A DNA stretch of 64,000 bases from Sipunculus nudus (taxonomy: Eukaryota; Annelida; Sipuncula; Golfingiida; Sipunculidae): NCBI GenBank assembly GCA_026874595.1, contig CM049308.1, positions 73,444,624 to 73,508,623 of the forward strand, written 5' to 3'. Of the stretch, positions 53,386 through 64,000 are shown piece after piece. The notes below the pieces were generated by a model. The model saw only the letters and a list, made by a program, of their open reading frames with translations. It did not search any database and had not been told where the DNA came from. Position numbers and translations under genes: made by a program. The number at the start of each line of letters is the position of its first letter. The stretch's first letter is position 1.

Positions 53386-54061
53386 TGTGGTGATTCAATC
53401 GGGGCCCTAATAATTAATCTGATTTTAATATTTTAGTTTAAAGTGTTAAAATTAGACAGCATACAAGAATTTTAGATATATTTTAGCATTTGTCTCACCA
53501 AACAGAGTTCCTCAGTTTCATTGACTGTGGAAAATGTTCATATTTTGCAACATACCAGTATCACAATGTTAAACATTGCAGGCATAGAGAAACATTTGGG
53601 ATATTTTCTGAAATAGTACAGACATTCAATGGTAGGCTTATGACTTTTATGCATACTTACTTTACTTGTAAGTCATTTTAACTTGATTATAAACTTTGCT
53701 TCATTAAGTCAAACTCAGAGCTTGTAATAATTAATAATGTACCAGTATAATGATCAGTGCAGGAGGTTTTCTTGGAGAGGTTGTCATACTTCCCACTAGC
53801 ATGGAATAGACCAAAAGTGCTGTCCAAGTATAGAATAATTGTTATATTTAAGCTGAAACTTACTATACTGCCGGTCCTTGGGTAAACATGACAATTAAGT
53901 GTACTGAGGCTCCCAGCTGGGTACACAGTTTTGCCTCATTTGACTTAGGTCCTGACCTATATGACACATATGTATTTACCAGGTCAGGTTATGTTAAATG
54001 AGAGCCCCATAGGATATTGAGATATAGTCAGGGAAATGTAGTTAATAATATTGGACAATGT

Positions 54062-54667
54062 TGTGTTTATCTTTATCATTCGTTATGTTGAACAGTGCAG
54101 CTGTTTGTTTATGTATCAAGCGATGGAACTTACCAGAATTTAGTTTGTTATAATAAGCTGACTGAACATTCTGGAGGTTTAGAAGCTTCTGGAAGGCTTA
54201 GCTGGTAATTTCCTAGTGATAGTTCTGGAACATTTATGACCAGAACATTCCCAAAGTTTCTTTGCAAGAGGTATAAATAAAGGCTAGTTCGAAGGCCCCA
54301 GGGAAGTAATTCAGTCGAGAAGTCTTCCCAGCCAGAAGCATTGTGAGTTGTAGATTTGCACCAGATGGGGTATTATTTCAGGTACTGCTTAAGAACAAGT
54401 ATTGGTCATAGGAGTTAGTGTTTATTTAGCCAAGGAGGGTGTTAGAATTTTGTGGACTATGTATTTATGTAGTTAAAGCCAATTAAGGGCGGGGAAAAAA
54501 CCAAAGAACTGTTGTTGAATTATATTTAACAGCCTGTTGTTGGACGTTACCAAAAATAAACCAGTGTTTTGTTTATCCCTAAACAAGTGTGATTATTTTT
54601 TACTTTTGTGTGAAAGTGCCCTTGGAAATATATGCCCGCTGCGTGTGTGGTGTGACACTATAACACA
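54062..54667 (+). mobile_element. Possible solo LTR or captured heat-shock promoter
   Basis: A stretch with the order of an LTR: TGTGTT at the left edge and AACACA at the right edge, an upstream enhancer block, a TATA box (TATAAATA, 54272-54279) and a polyadenylation signal AATAAA at 54555-54560, about 280 bases downstream. No target duplication or partner LTR is visible and no internal retrotransposon region follows, so the edges are uncertain. An alternative is a promoter fragment of a heat-inducible gene. Confidence 0.4.
54163..54279 (+). promoter_or_regulatory. Heat-shock-element cluster upstream of a TATA box
   Basis: 54181-54195 is AGAAGCTTCTGGAAG, a perfect three-unit heat shock element (GAAnnTTCnnGAA). 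Near-perfect elements are at 54163-54176 (TGAACATTCTGGAG), 54223-54233 (TTCTGGAACAT, last unit imperfect) and 54243-54250 (GAACATTC, two units). TATAAATA follows at 54272-54279, 21 bases after the last element, with an initiator-like TCAGT at 54311. This matches the layout of hsp70-type promoters, but no chaperone frame follows downstream. Confidence 0.6.
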
Positions 54668-54843
54668 CTGGAATCTACTATCTAGTTGATTAAATGCCAT
54701 TATAAGAGGTACAGATGGTGTAGTAGTCCTTGTTTGTATCCTTGCATCACAAGTGAACAGCTCAGCCAGTCTGCTGCCTTCTGGGGCAAGAAAATAAATA
54801 GGGGAGGAAACAAGTGATACAGAGGTGTTCCTATAGTGGCATA

Positions 54844-56020
54844 TCCTATAATGGGAATAATTGTATCCGCCAAAACAGAGTTTTGCGGATACTATGTTTT
54901 CAGCCCGCCGCGGCCGCGGCCGCCACGTAGGTGTCCAGAGAACTTTTATGAAACCCGGGATTATGTTCGGGTCACATGTGAACTGCTGCGCCCTGATTTT
55001 GTTTTGACCTCTGACCTTTCCTCTGCGCTCTGCGTCTGTTTGTGCGTCTGTTTCCACACATAAACCCACATATCTCGGGAACTGTTTGACCGATCAGGAA
55101 AAAAAATTTTGCACAAATGTAGCCCTTGGAGAGCTTTATAACATGCACAAAAAATGGTGGCGCCACCTGCAACCATTTTTGCACAGTGTCCATCTGTTCG
55201 TCTGCCTTGGGTTAAAATCACTCATATCTCTGCAGTGGTTTGACTAATTCACCTGAAATTCGGCATGCGTATACATCCTGGATAGCTTTTCTGATTTAAT
55301 GACAGGTGGCGCCACCTACATTCACGTTTACGCTGCAGACATCCAAGCTCCTATCTCAGGAACCATTTGACCGATTGGGCCAAAATTTTGCATGTGTACA
55401 GATCTCACATAGCTGTTTATCATACGCAAAACTGGTGGCGCCAAATGCAGCCATTTTTGCACAGCTCCCGTCTATTTGTCTCTCATGGGATAAAGTCACT
55501 CATATCTCGGCAGTGGTTTGACATATCTGCCTAAAATTTTGCAGGTTTATACATCCCCGACAGCTCTCTTGATTTTATGACAGGTGGCGCCACCTACATT
55601 CACGTTAACGCTGCAGACATCCAAGCTCATATCTCGGGAACCGTTTGACAGATTGGACCAAAATTTTGCATGTTTATAGATCTCATATAGCTCTTTATCA
55701 TACGCAAAACTTGTGGCGCCACCTGCAACCATTTTTGCACAGCATCCATCTGTTTGTCTGCCAAGGGCAAAAATCACTCATATACATGTAGTGGTTTGAC
55801 TTATCTGCCTTAAATTTTGCATATGTATACAACTTGAACGGCTTTCTGGATTTTGTGGTAGGTGGCGCAACCTACATACACAATTTGGCTGCAGACATCC
55901 ATGCTAATATGCAACACTTCACTCTATTTCCCCTTGCCACTCAATCCATGCCTCACTTCACCCGTTCCACTCTGATTTAGGCGGATACACATAGTCGCTT
56001 GTCGACTACCCGTATTCTAG
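54844..56020 (+). mobile_element. Helitron-like non-autonomous element with internal tandem repeats
   Basis: The ends are canonical for Helitrons: A|TCCTATAATGGG at the left, and at the right a hairpin TAGTCG-CTTGT-CGACTA (55992-56008), eight bases, then CTAG|T. A second hairpin (GTATCCGCCAAAAC against GTTTTGCGGATAC, 54863-54892) lies near the left end and its GCGGATAC word recurs near the right end. The interior is about three ~280-bp units, each of two ~140-bp halves carrying the palindrome-rich GGTGGCGCCACCT. A 5'-proximal CGCGGCCGCGGCCGC block at about 54909-54923 is the most GC-dense spot in the window. No Rep/helicase is encoded; a 158-codon minus-strand frame across the left end is not credible as a gene. 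Confidence 0.75.
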
Positions 56021-57554
56021 TTTAATTTTCATTCTTGTTATCATCAAATAAACCTATATCATATATTTCATAGAAACATTCATAAGAAAGTGTAAATGTC
56101 AAATGTGGATACAATTGTACAATATTGTTTTATACACTCGCACAATATTTCACTGAAAATTGATTATTACATATTTCTAAAGTGCATTAGAAATTAAATG
56201 ACTTTGGACTCTAAGAATCATTTCAAAGAAAAAGAATTTATGGTTACCAGGCTTCTGTGCAGCTGACTCCAGTATTATCAGGACCATGGAATGTGTCACA
56301 AGATTTATTCATATAAAAATTCCCAAAATATAGAAATCTAGGCATTGTTCAGATGACAGAACTGTCGATTTCTGGCACTGTCTTAAGTAAGGCCACAGGT
56401 TAAGCCTTTTGGGAAATACTGGAGTCACCATGACTGCTGCAGTCTCTACCAGGGTACTAAATCAATAAGGCTGCACCAAAAAGTAAATTGTTCTGTGGAT
56501 TTTTGGACCAAAAAATAAGGTGTGAGTTTGCAATATTTTTCCTTTATTAACATTTTCTCAAGAAGACAACATTTATGTTGAATTTTCCATTTTCAGGATA
56601 CAAAAAAAATCATATCATAAAAGCACATGAAAAACACAAAATTTTGTGTTGAATACCTGTATCAATTTTTTTTAAATTTAATTGAACACATATAATAATT
56701 TCTTTGAAACATTAAGGCAAGAGGAGCCATTGGCAACATTAACACCAGGGACATGGTTCTCATTAACCACAAAATTTATCTGTGGATTGGTGATTCCGTA
56801 GAACAATTAATTCCTTTTTTATGAGTGGCCTAATTATTTTCTTTTTTTGTGTGTGGCCTTACCCAGCTTGCTCTTGTTTGGATTGAAATAAAGAGTTGGC
56901 CTGCTGGGACATTCCCATAAAAACACTACAAAATAGATACTGAGTCAGACTCAGTGAACAAAAAGGTGTTTATTGATCCAAATTCTTGGACACATTGCTT
57001 TCTCTACTGACTTCTCAATCTGTGTCTTTATTTAGCGCAACCCATCTGACAAAATGCAACCCATTTTAATTAAAGATATGACACCTCAGAGTGAACAAAC
57101 CTATAGCACTAGGCATCAATATTTATTTCTGCCCTGAAAATTAAAAAAAAAACATGTTCTCTGTATTACATTATAATTTTCTTTCTTTATATTTATATCA
57201 TATTATTGAAAATGGACATTGTCAAAATAACAGTTGTCATAATCAGCCTGAAGATTTAGAGCATTACTTCTAATGTGTCTGCAATACACTGCTGACAGGG
57301 AAGAGTGCTGGAACATATTATATCAATAACAAGAAGACTAAACTTAAACTTAGAGACAGACGTAATCAAACTTATTCTGAAAGGACACATTGATCTATCA
57401 TTTGAAATTCTTTAGTGGGATCTTGTATGAAACACGTACAGATTTCACTAGACTTGCAAACATAAGGTAATAAATTAAATAGGGAGGTACCTTGACATTA
57501 AACAGTATACATTGGTAAATATTATCATATATATTTTATTATATATCAAACATG

Positions 57555-57625
57555 GGGCCTGGGCAGTCGAGGGATAAAATGCTCCACTCTCCCTGCTGTC
57601 AACCTGGGTTCAATCCCAAATGAAA
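57555..57625 (+). repeat. tRNA-derived SINE head, probable
   Basis: GGGCCTGGGCAGTCGAGGGA resembles the start and A box of a tRNA-like SINE, and GGGTTCAATCCC about 40 bases downstream is a good B box. No anticodon arm or 3' acceptor strand pairs properly, so it is not a tRNA gene. Confidence 0.4.
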
Positions 57626-60590
57626 CCATAATTCCTGTAATGTAATTGAGCAGAAAAGACTAGACATTGTGTGTCACATTGCTTATACCCACACGAATGG
57701 TTTGCAACTCATATTCGCGTTTGTCTTCACATTGGCTCATGTAAACGCTTATGGAAATGTATATTTAGTCTCAGAAAAAAAAATAAAACAGGTCCCATAA
57801 GATTGTCCTTGTACACTTGCCATTTCTCCTTTTTATATGTTGTAGACATATCATTTCATGGATATGCAATGCCATTTTACCCAGCTTATCTGAAAACTAA
57901 TGTGAAAATTAATAAAAAAAATATTGTTCCCTCACAAGTACATGTGGTTTAGCAGGTATAGGAGTCACATACCTAGAATAGTCAACACATGGCATGTTCT
58001 CGTTATACTCTTATAAAAAAAAGCTTCCTATTGTAAAATTCTTATGAAGTAAGGAAACATTTTTTTGTTGAGTCTATAGAATGTTATTGCAGAAAATATA
58101 GCAGTGATACATTTTAAATTTTCTTATTCTGTTCTGATTTGTAAGTAGTTATTCCCCCAGAGGAAGTTGGTTTTCATATATTATGTTTACCAGGACAGCG
58201 CCCATAATTGATGTATTGGTAAGGGCTAAGGCCATGTAAAAAAAAATTACTTGTTCTGTGGACTCTGGGTTCAAACAAGTAAGTGGATGATAATGTTATT
58301 GTTTTCTTTATGCTTTTTAATTTACCTGTTTAATCTAATCTATGTGATGCCTTTATAAATGAAATATTTGTAATTTATTTATACACTTAATGATTTCTTT
58401 AAAAGGATTCAGGCAATTTAAGAGCTCCAATAAGTTAAAATACTACCATGGACATACCTGTAGTGCAGATTTACGGTAGCACCACCCCCCCCCCCCCCAA
58501 AAAAAAAAAATTAATTAATTAAAGTAGATCCATGAGAAACAGGAGCAGGGAATCCTTACAAAATATTTTTGGTGCTTCAACTTGTTGTTGAAGTAAATCT
58601 ACAATGGGAATCCAGTAAAACTACTTTCTGGATGGCAGAACATTAGAATATACCACCCTAGTCATGCCTTGTTTACAGAGTAACATGGCCTGCTTAATGT
58701 CTAGGGACAGGGGAAACCAGTAGTCCTGGTAAGGGAAATGTTTTACCAGTTCTCAGAATGCTCTAACAGCTGTCATTAACTTGAAGGTTATGAATGAGAG
58801 TGGTAATCAAATCAAGAGTTCACTGGTATCCTGCTTGAGTGAGAGTGGAGTTAGTACAGGAGCACTGTATATACAGTATACAGTACAGTATAGGTACTGC
58901 TATGTGCAATAAAAAGACAGGGCTCATTTTCCTTTGGCGTATATACACAAAGGTCCCTTTAGGCCACACAATCATTTTGTCACAAAATATTTTCCAGTCA
59001 TTTATATTTATATTTATATTTTTAATTTAAAATCATGGTATTTTGTAATGCTCACTTTTCTTAACACTAAATTGGATTGAAACTCTTTAAAATTGTTCAT
59101 AATTACATATTTAATACTTTACCATAGACCATATATTTAAGACAACAATAGCCAGATGTCTGCACTTATTATCTGTTTTCATAAAACAGACAAATTCAAG
59201 TATGTATCAATAAAATTTCGTCAGTTAGAAAGCATATCTTTGACGAGCAAAATTAGCTTTGATGCATAGTGGAGGTGTGCAATATTATCGATATTATTGC
59301 TATATAAGCATATTATGATATGGTGATTTGCATGTTGTGTTTTGTGATATGCTTTCCATCTATCAGTATTTTTCAATATTTTGTTGAAAGTGACTACCGG
59401 TAAAATGTATCAGTGAGAGAATGACCATGAAAGCTGCTACCATGTGTAAGGACACATCACTGTTCTTTAGTAGGAAACTAGACTTGATAGACCATATAAT
59501 TAAAGGCCTAAATTTTAATGTTTGCTTGATAACCTTTTGTTCCAAAAAAAATAATTCCACATAGAGAAAGAAAGAATGTTTCTTTGAGAACTGAGAAATA
59601 TAAGTCAGTAATTTTCAAAGTACTTTTCTGAGTAAATATGCCATAATTCCTGGGTTAAATACAGTGGCCTGTATAAACTATTATGGTATAATTAAATTAA
59701 CATGATAATGAATTAACATACACACATACTAGTTTATACAAAAACACTTATTTGCTGTAGATTGATCCAATAAAAATATCAAAATATTTATTGCATTAAG
59801 TTCACTACCAAATATCACACTATTGTGTAATATGAAAATTGTAGGTTAATATCAAGCCCTAATGAATAGACATTGTGCATCAGTCAAGCTCTGCTAACCA
59901 AATAAACAATGGGCACTGTTTAGGAGTCATCAGATTTTAGAGCAACAATCCTGATGTTATTTGATCAAAGCACAGGAGTACATATATATAATAGTGAATC
60001 AGTCCTATGTATAGAACCAGGATGTGTTCCTCAGACACTGATTGTATCTGAAACCAGGAAGTTACTGCAGCTCTTAGCTTACAGGATCTGCCACGTCAGT
60101 GATAAAATCATCTTCAAGCCAGCTGTTCTGAGTCTGCATGGGCAACAACGATGCACACATGATGAGTTTTAATTCTCAAAGTTCATTGCGCCAGCATGAG
60201 CATAATGGGGTACCTTTGAACAAGATTATTGTTATTTTTTTTAATAAGGGTAACCCGCCTTCTTTGCTTCTCAGCACCATCTAGTATTCAGATTTTGAAC
60301 GATTTCGAAGTTTTAGCCATCTTTATATTTGATTAAATGTTAACTTTAATCACATTTGAGCTAAATGTAGTGAAATGTTTAGTATTCTCATTGGCAATCA
60401 ACTCAAATGTATAAGAATATACAAAGAAATTATCCAGTTTTAATGCCTTACTCAAACATCATGTGTATCACTAAATGAACACAAGATGATGCTGATATGC
60501 AATCATGGTTTACTATAATTAATAATGAAGACATATGCTGAGGTACCCTATTATACCTGGTTATTTATGTTTAAAGTTGTCAATTTTTTT

Positions 60591-60910
60591 GTCATATTTT
60601 AAATTAGGAAAATTAATCCTATTGAAATATATGCCAAAATGGCCTGCATCATTACAAAAATTAAAAAATTGACATTTGTAAAATGATATGAAGTAAAAAA
60701 TAAATAAATGTAATATATGAATAAAAGAAAGGCAAATTAATAAAAAGTCAGAATATTTTGTCATATTTTAAATTGATAAAATTAATCTGTTGAGATATAT
60801 ACCCAAATGACTTGCATCAATAAAAAAAAGTTTGATTAACATTTATATAATGGTATATCAATTAAAAAATAAATAAAATTAACAAATAAATAAATGAAAG
60901 GCAAAGTTAA
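60591..60910. repeat. Diverged tandem duplication, ~169-bp period
   Basis: GTCATATTTTAAATT at 60591 recurs at 60760. Both are followed by AAAATTAATC, GAKATATAYRCC, GCATCA and an AAATAAATAAA-rich tail ending GAAAGGCAAA. AT-rich and non-coding. Confidence 0.75.
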
Positions 60911-61904
60911 TTAAATTAGGTTCTTGCCCTGTGGTTTGACCATACTGCCTTTATTAATCAGTGCTTAGCCAGGCCTTTATTAATTTGTGTCTGTTATTTT
61001 GAAAATTTAAAATATAAGTGCCACATATTTAAGTTCATAACCTCTGCTAGCACAAGCATGTTATGGAGTGTTGCACGGGCACATACACTGCATTTTAAAC
61101 ATTAAAGTCAACCTTTCTATCAGAAGGCTGAATATAAAAAGATGCATGACAGTTTAGAAAAAAAATGATGAAGGACTCCATCTGTAAAACCAGTGGTTAA
61201 GTTGCCAGATTGTCAACCGCCAGTCTATTATTTAACAGGGAGATGTATGAGATCTGGTCTGTGGTGCTATTTTCTGTTTAAAGTGCACTTTAGTTCTTGT
61301 CGTGTTTGAATAATTTAAATAACTATACCTGTATTGTGCCCGTGAGGTCTCAGAACAGACCAGCAACATGTCACCTTCAAATGGTCTATTCTCTTCTGTT
61401 AATTGTTGATATTCAATATTCATAGCCCTTTTCTTCTTCTTTTACTGCTGTGCTGTGTTATAAGCTTAAGTTCTTCATAATCAGGCGTACATTCTCTGAC
61501 CTTAAATTTGGGAAAACTGAATTGTACAGTATATCATGTTTTCAATTTTTGTGAGGTTTTCAGAACAATGTTTTATTTAAGATCATAGATAACCATTAAT
61601 GTTCAAGAAAAATGAAAGTTTACTATGATGAAATTTGAAAATTGAAATTGCAGCAATTATATGGAAATCTAAATTAAAGAACTGGAACCAGATGTTATTT
61701 CTGAAGCTAAATAAAGCATCCCCTGATAGGGAGAGGTGACTGAAAGGATGATGATTTTATATCGACATTGATATATTGGTACAGTTTGTTTGGAGTTGGG
61801 GGGGGGGGGGGCATTCTTAGGTTATCCATAGTGCAATACAATCAATGATAAAAGTTTAGTTATTTATTTTTTTCTTTTGCCCATGTTTGCAGTAAGACCT
61901 CTTA

Positions 61905-62248
61905 GGCCAAAAAAAATAAATGGTATGGTTCTCATGCACCGCCAGCATCAATTTTAAACCCCAGCATCAAAATTTTTTATATTTTGATTTTCAATAGAAA
62001 CTCACCAATTTCGAGCTGCAGCCACTCAGACATTTCTTTCAAGAAGAAAAAATCATACAATTTCCTTTTTTTTGTAGTGTTTTTACTTGTTTAGCAAAAA
62101 ATAAATCTATTATATTAAGGCTTTTCCCTTTTCATTGACATTTTTATCGAAACATACCAAAAAATTAAAAATAAAAAAACCGCCCGCCCGCATTGATTTA
62201 TGAAAAAAAGTGCCTGAGAACCATACCTTTTTTTTTTTTATTTTGGCC
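61905..62248 (+). mobile_element. Repeat family B MITE, copy 3 (intact reference copy)
   Basis: 344 bp with TIRs of about 35 bases: GGCCAAAAAAAATAAATGGT continuing to GGTTCTCATGCACC, opposed by GTGCCTGAGAACCATACC and a T-run ending TTTTGGCC. Flanks are TTA on both sides (61902-61904 and 62249-62251). The interior includes CGCCCGCCCGCATTGATTTA. This uninterrupted copy shows the empty site into which family A inserted at 26834. Harbinger-like by TWA target; no transposase. Confidence 0.88.
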
Positions 62249-63092
62249 TTATATATAGCTAATTTTCAAAATCTGCCCTTTGGTCTGACTAATAGTCACC
62301 TGGTTTTTTTAGGATAGGTCCATGGCCTGTTGGTGGTACTGTCTATTGAATGATGATGAAGGTATCCATATGATAAAAATTAATATGTTATTATTAAGCT
62401 CTCTGGATTTCAGATTTTATATGCACAGGGTTAAGAATAATCCAGAAGTTATAACCTGTCTTTAAGACATTAGAGCGAATATCTAAGGTTTAAGTGATAT
62501 TACACCTCTATGCCATTGACACACTGGCATGGTTCAAACCAGAGACTTTCAGTTCCACCAGGCACTAGTTCTACCCTGTGATTTGGACCTGATATTTATT
62601 TTGACCTGGACCTAATTTTAAAGGTCATGATTTGAAAGGTTTCCCTTGGCATTGCTTGGTAATTGCAGATTCTGGTTAATTGATGCATATTGAGTATATA
62701 ATTGTTTAAAAAAAATGAGGAATACCCCATTTGTACACAACAGAAATAGAACACCATAGAGTTCATCCTGTGCCATCATCCATAACACAACCAAGCTTGG
62801 CTTTAGCTAAAGTATATTTTCTATCTCACTTTATTTTTTTTTTTTTTTTTTTGTATGTGTGTGTGAAAATATTACCACAAGCAATTCTCGAAAATTACAT
62901 GCTCACAAAACTTAGGACCTTGCGAAATAGTGAAATTTGAGTTTTGTGAAATTAACATGTTCTACTGTCCTATCAGTACTCAACAAATTGAATTTCTGCT
63001 CATAAACTTGCTTTTCATGTACGTTGGGATTCCTGTTCATAGATTATTTGGTTTTATGGGAAATAAGTAAACTGTTCTTTGTTTATTTTCAG

Positions 63093-63166
63093 GCTGACTG
63101 TACAAAGGATTTCATCCTTGGCTATTGTGATAAAAAGAACGTTGAATATGAGACACTGGCATTCAA
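63093..63166 (+). CDS. TXNDC16-like: TXNDC16-like protein, coding exon 3; gene continues off the right edge
   Basis: Residues 82-105, 24 codons plus two bases (phase 2). It reads ADCTKDFILGYCDKKNVEYE then TLAF. The DC (Cys84) and YC (Cys93) match the NC and YC pair of the first TXNDC16 domain, just before its Phe-Lys-Gly strand. The acceptor is TTTATTTTCAG and the donor AA|GTAAGT. No further exon was recognised between 63167 and 64000. The remaining thioredoxin-like domains and the C-terminus lie outside the window. Confidence 0.87.
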
Positions 63167-64000
63167 GTAAGTTCCCTTATGTTTGATGTTCTAAGTATGA
63201 TTGTGTTTACATGTTTTGCTTAACATGTGTATGTATTAGGGTATCACCTACAATTTTGTTTTGCAATGTATTGTGATATTGGGTTGCCTGTTGAGATAAA
63301 TATAACAATATTTTCATAACTTTAAACTTATAGAAAATGAGTGTGTTTTCTATATTATATATATTAACTATCAATTTTAGTATTATCATTCTTTATCAGG
63401 TTAAATAGAAAAAGACAATAAATATATGTAGATCAGTTTATATCACACGCAAAATATGGCAATATTGTCTACTAATGGTTTTAGTAAAATATTTATTTGT
63501 TGTTGAAATTTCTCAAAGAATCCTTTGGAATCAAAGTGTTCAGCAGGCCTATCATGTGTAAAATACTTGTCAATAAGAGATTTCTTTACTGTGATTTAGC
63601 ACAGAGCAGTACAGGTGGTGTGTACGTACCACATGATAAGGCTGCCATGGTACTGTTAACTTTACACTTTAGCTTGAGGCAGTTATCATAAGATGTGAAG
63701 AGAGAATATCAATGAGTGATTAATTATTATGACTGTGTTAAGCACTTCTTGCTCTTTGTTCTCTGGATATATTCCTCATATACCTGTAAGACATCAAGGA
63801 GGCATGCATCTTTACTGGGACAGATCTTTGATCTATGGTATATCAGGCCTACTTGGACATTTCCTACAAAACATCTAAAGACATGGTAGTGGCTTTCACT
63901 TTAAGCCTGTCATTAATTCCTACCCATTCAGATGTCTAAATTTGTTACAGAAACATTTTTAAAAAATTGTATGCACCTTTTACAAAATATTGAAAATTTG

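Larger units (their letters stand above)
51263..63092 (+). other. TXNDC16-like intron 2
   Basis: 11.8 kb. It contains a MITE at 51.5 kb, a degenerate 53.3-kb relative of the 754-bp array, a heat-shock-type promoter cluster and possible LTR at 54.06-54.67 kb, a Helitron-like element at 54.84-56.02 kb, a tRNA-like SINE head at 57.56 kb, a tandem duplication at 60.6 kb and a family B MITE at 61.9 kb. Homopolymers occur at 51937-51954 (A), 58485-58498 (C), 61799-61811 (G) and about 62830-62852 (T). The spans 56.1-57.5, 57.65-60.5 and 62.25-63.09 kb show nothing else. Confidence 0.8.

Noticed and set aside
54593-55069. 158-codon minus-strand frame, the longest in the window
   Set aside because: It runs across the edge of the possible LTR into the Helitron-like element, so it joins two unrelated repeats; no domain recognised. 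The stretch on the LTR side (ending near 54790) looks somewhat protein-like but is unassigned.
58170-58275. tRNA-like GGGTTCAAAC near 58270
   Set aside because: B-box-like only; no A box at the right spacing and no cloverleaf.

Overview
This is intron-rich, AT-rich animal nuclear DNA. All coding exons I can support are short, are joined by GT-AG introns and encode metazoan proteins. The non-coding part is packed with small non-autonomous transposons, minisatellites and ACGG microsatellites. Both the element structures and the divergence of the two genes from vertebrates suggest a lophotrochozoan, most likely a mollusc and plausibly a bivalve. The species cannot be named from the sequence.

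There are two genes, arranged head to head. The left two thirds (1-41,530, minus strand) carry the first six coding exons of a DMPK-family kinase orthologous to MRCK (CDC42BPA/B in vertebrates, gek in Drosophila). The exons encode 250 residues, from the initiator Met to the SPE motif that closes the activation segment. They are separated by introns of about 6.1, 20.6, 1.9, 1.2 and 1.0 kb, and a sixth intron runs off the left edge. The rest of the kinase domain, the coiled coil and the C1/PH/CNH/CRIB modules lie outside. The right third (42,774-64,000, plus strand) carries the first three coding exons (105 codons) of a secretory-pathway thioredoxin-fold protein resembling TXNDC16. Its introns are about 8.2 and 11.8 kb, and the gene continues off the right edge. 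The start codons are 1.24 kb apart across a CpG-bearing stretch that is probably a shared or adjacent pair of promoters.

The introns hold the unusual material. Family A is a modular, rolling-circle-like element with one full copy in intron 6 of the kinase, two in intron 2 and several fragments. Family B is a Harbinger-like MITE with three copies, each flanked by TAA or TTA; one copy has a family A element nested in it, which defines A's ends. A 1.74-kb foldback element has about 274-bp inverted arms built from GCCTAGGC palindromes. A 1.18-kb element has canonical Helitron ends (A|TC...hairpin...CTAG|T). There are also TA-flanked mariner-like MITEs and an hAT-like MITE.

Three regulatory-looking arrays deserve attention. 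A minisatellite in MRCK intron 6 contains a perfect consensus oestrogen response element and four near copies. A 754-bp tandem duplication in intron 2 carries ten nuclear-receptor-type half-site clusters. A heat-shock-element cluster stands directly upstream of a TATA box in TXNDC16 intron 2, inside a possible solo LTR.

No rRNA gene, intact tRNA gene, CRISPR array or autonomous transposase or reverse transcriptase was found. Boundaries were read by eye and are good to the base for exons and for the better-defined transposons, and approximate for degenerate repeats.
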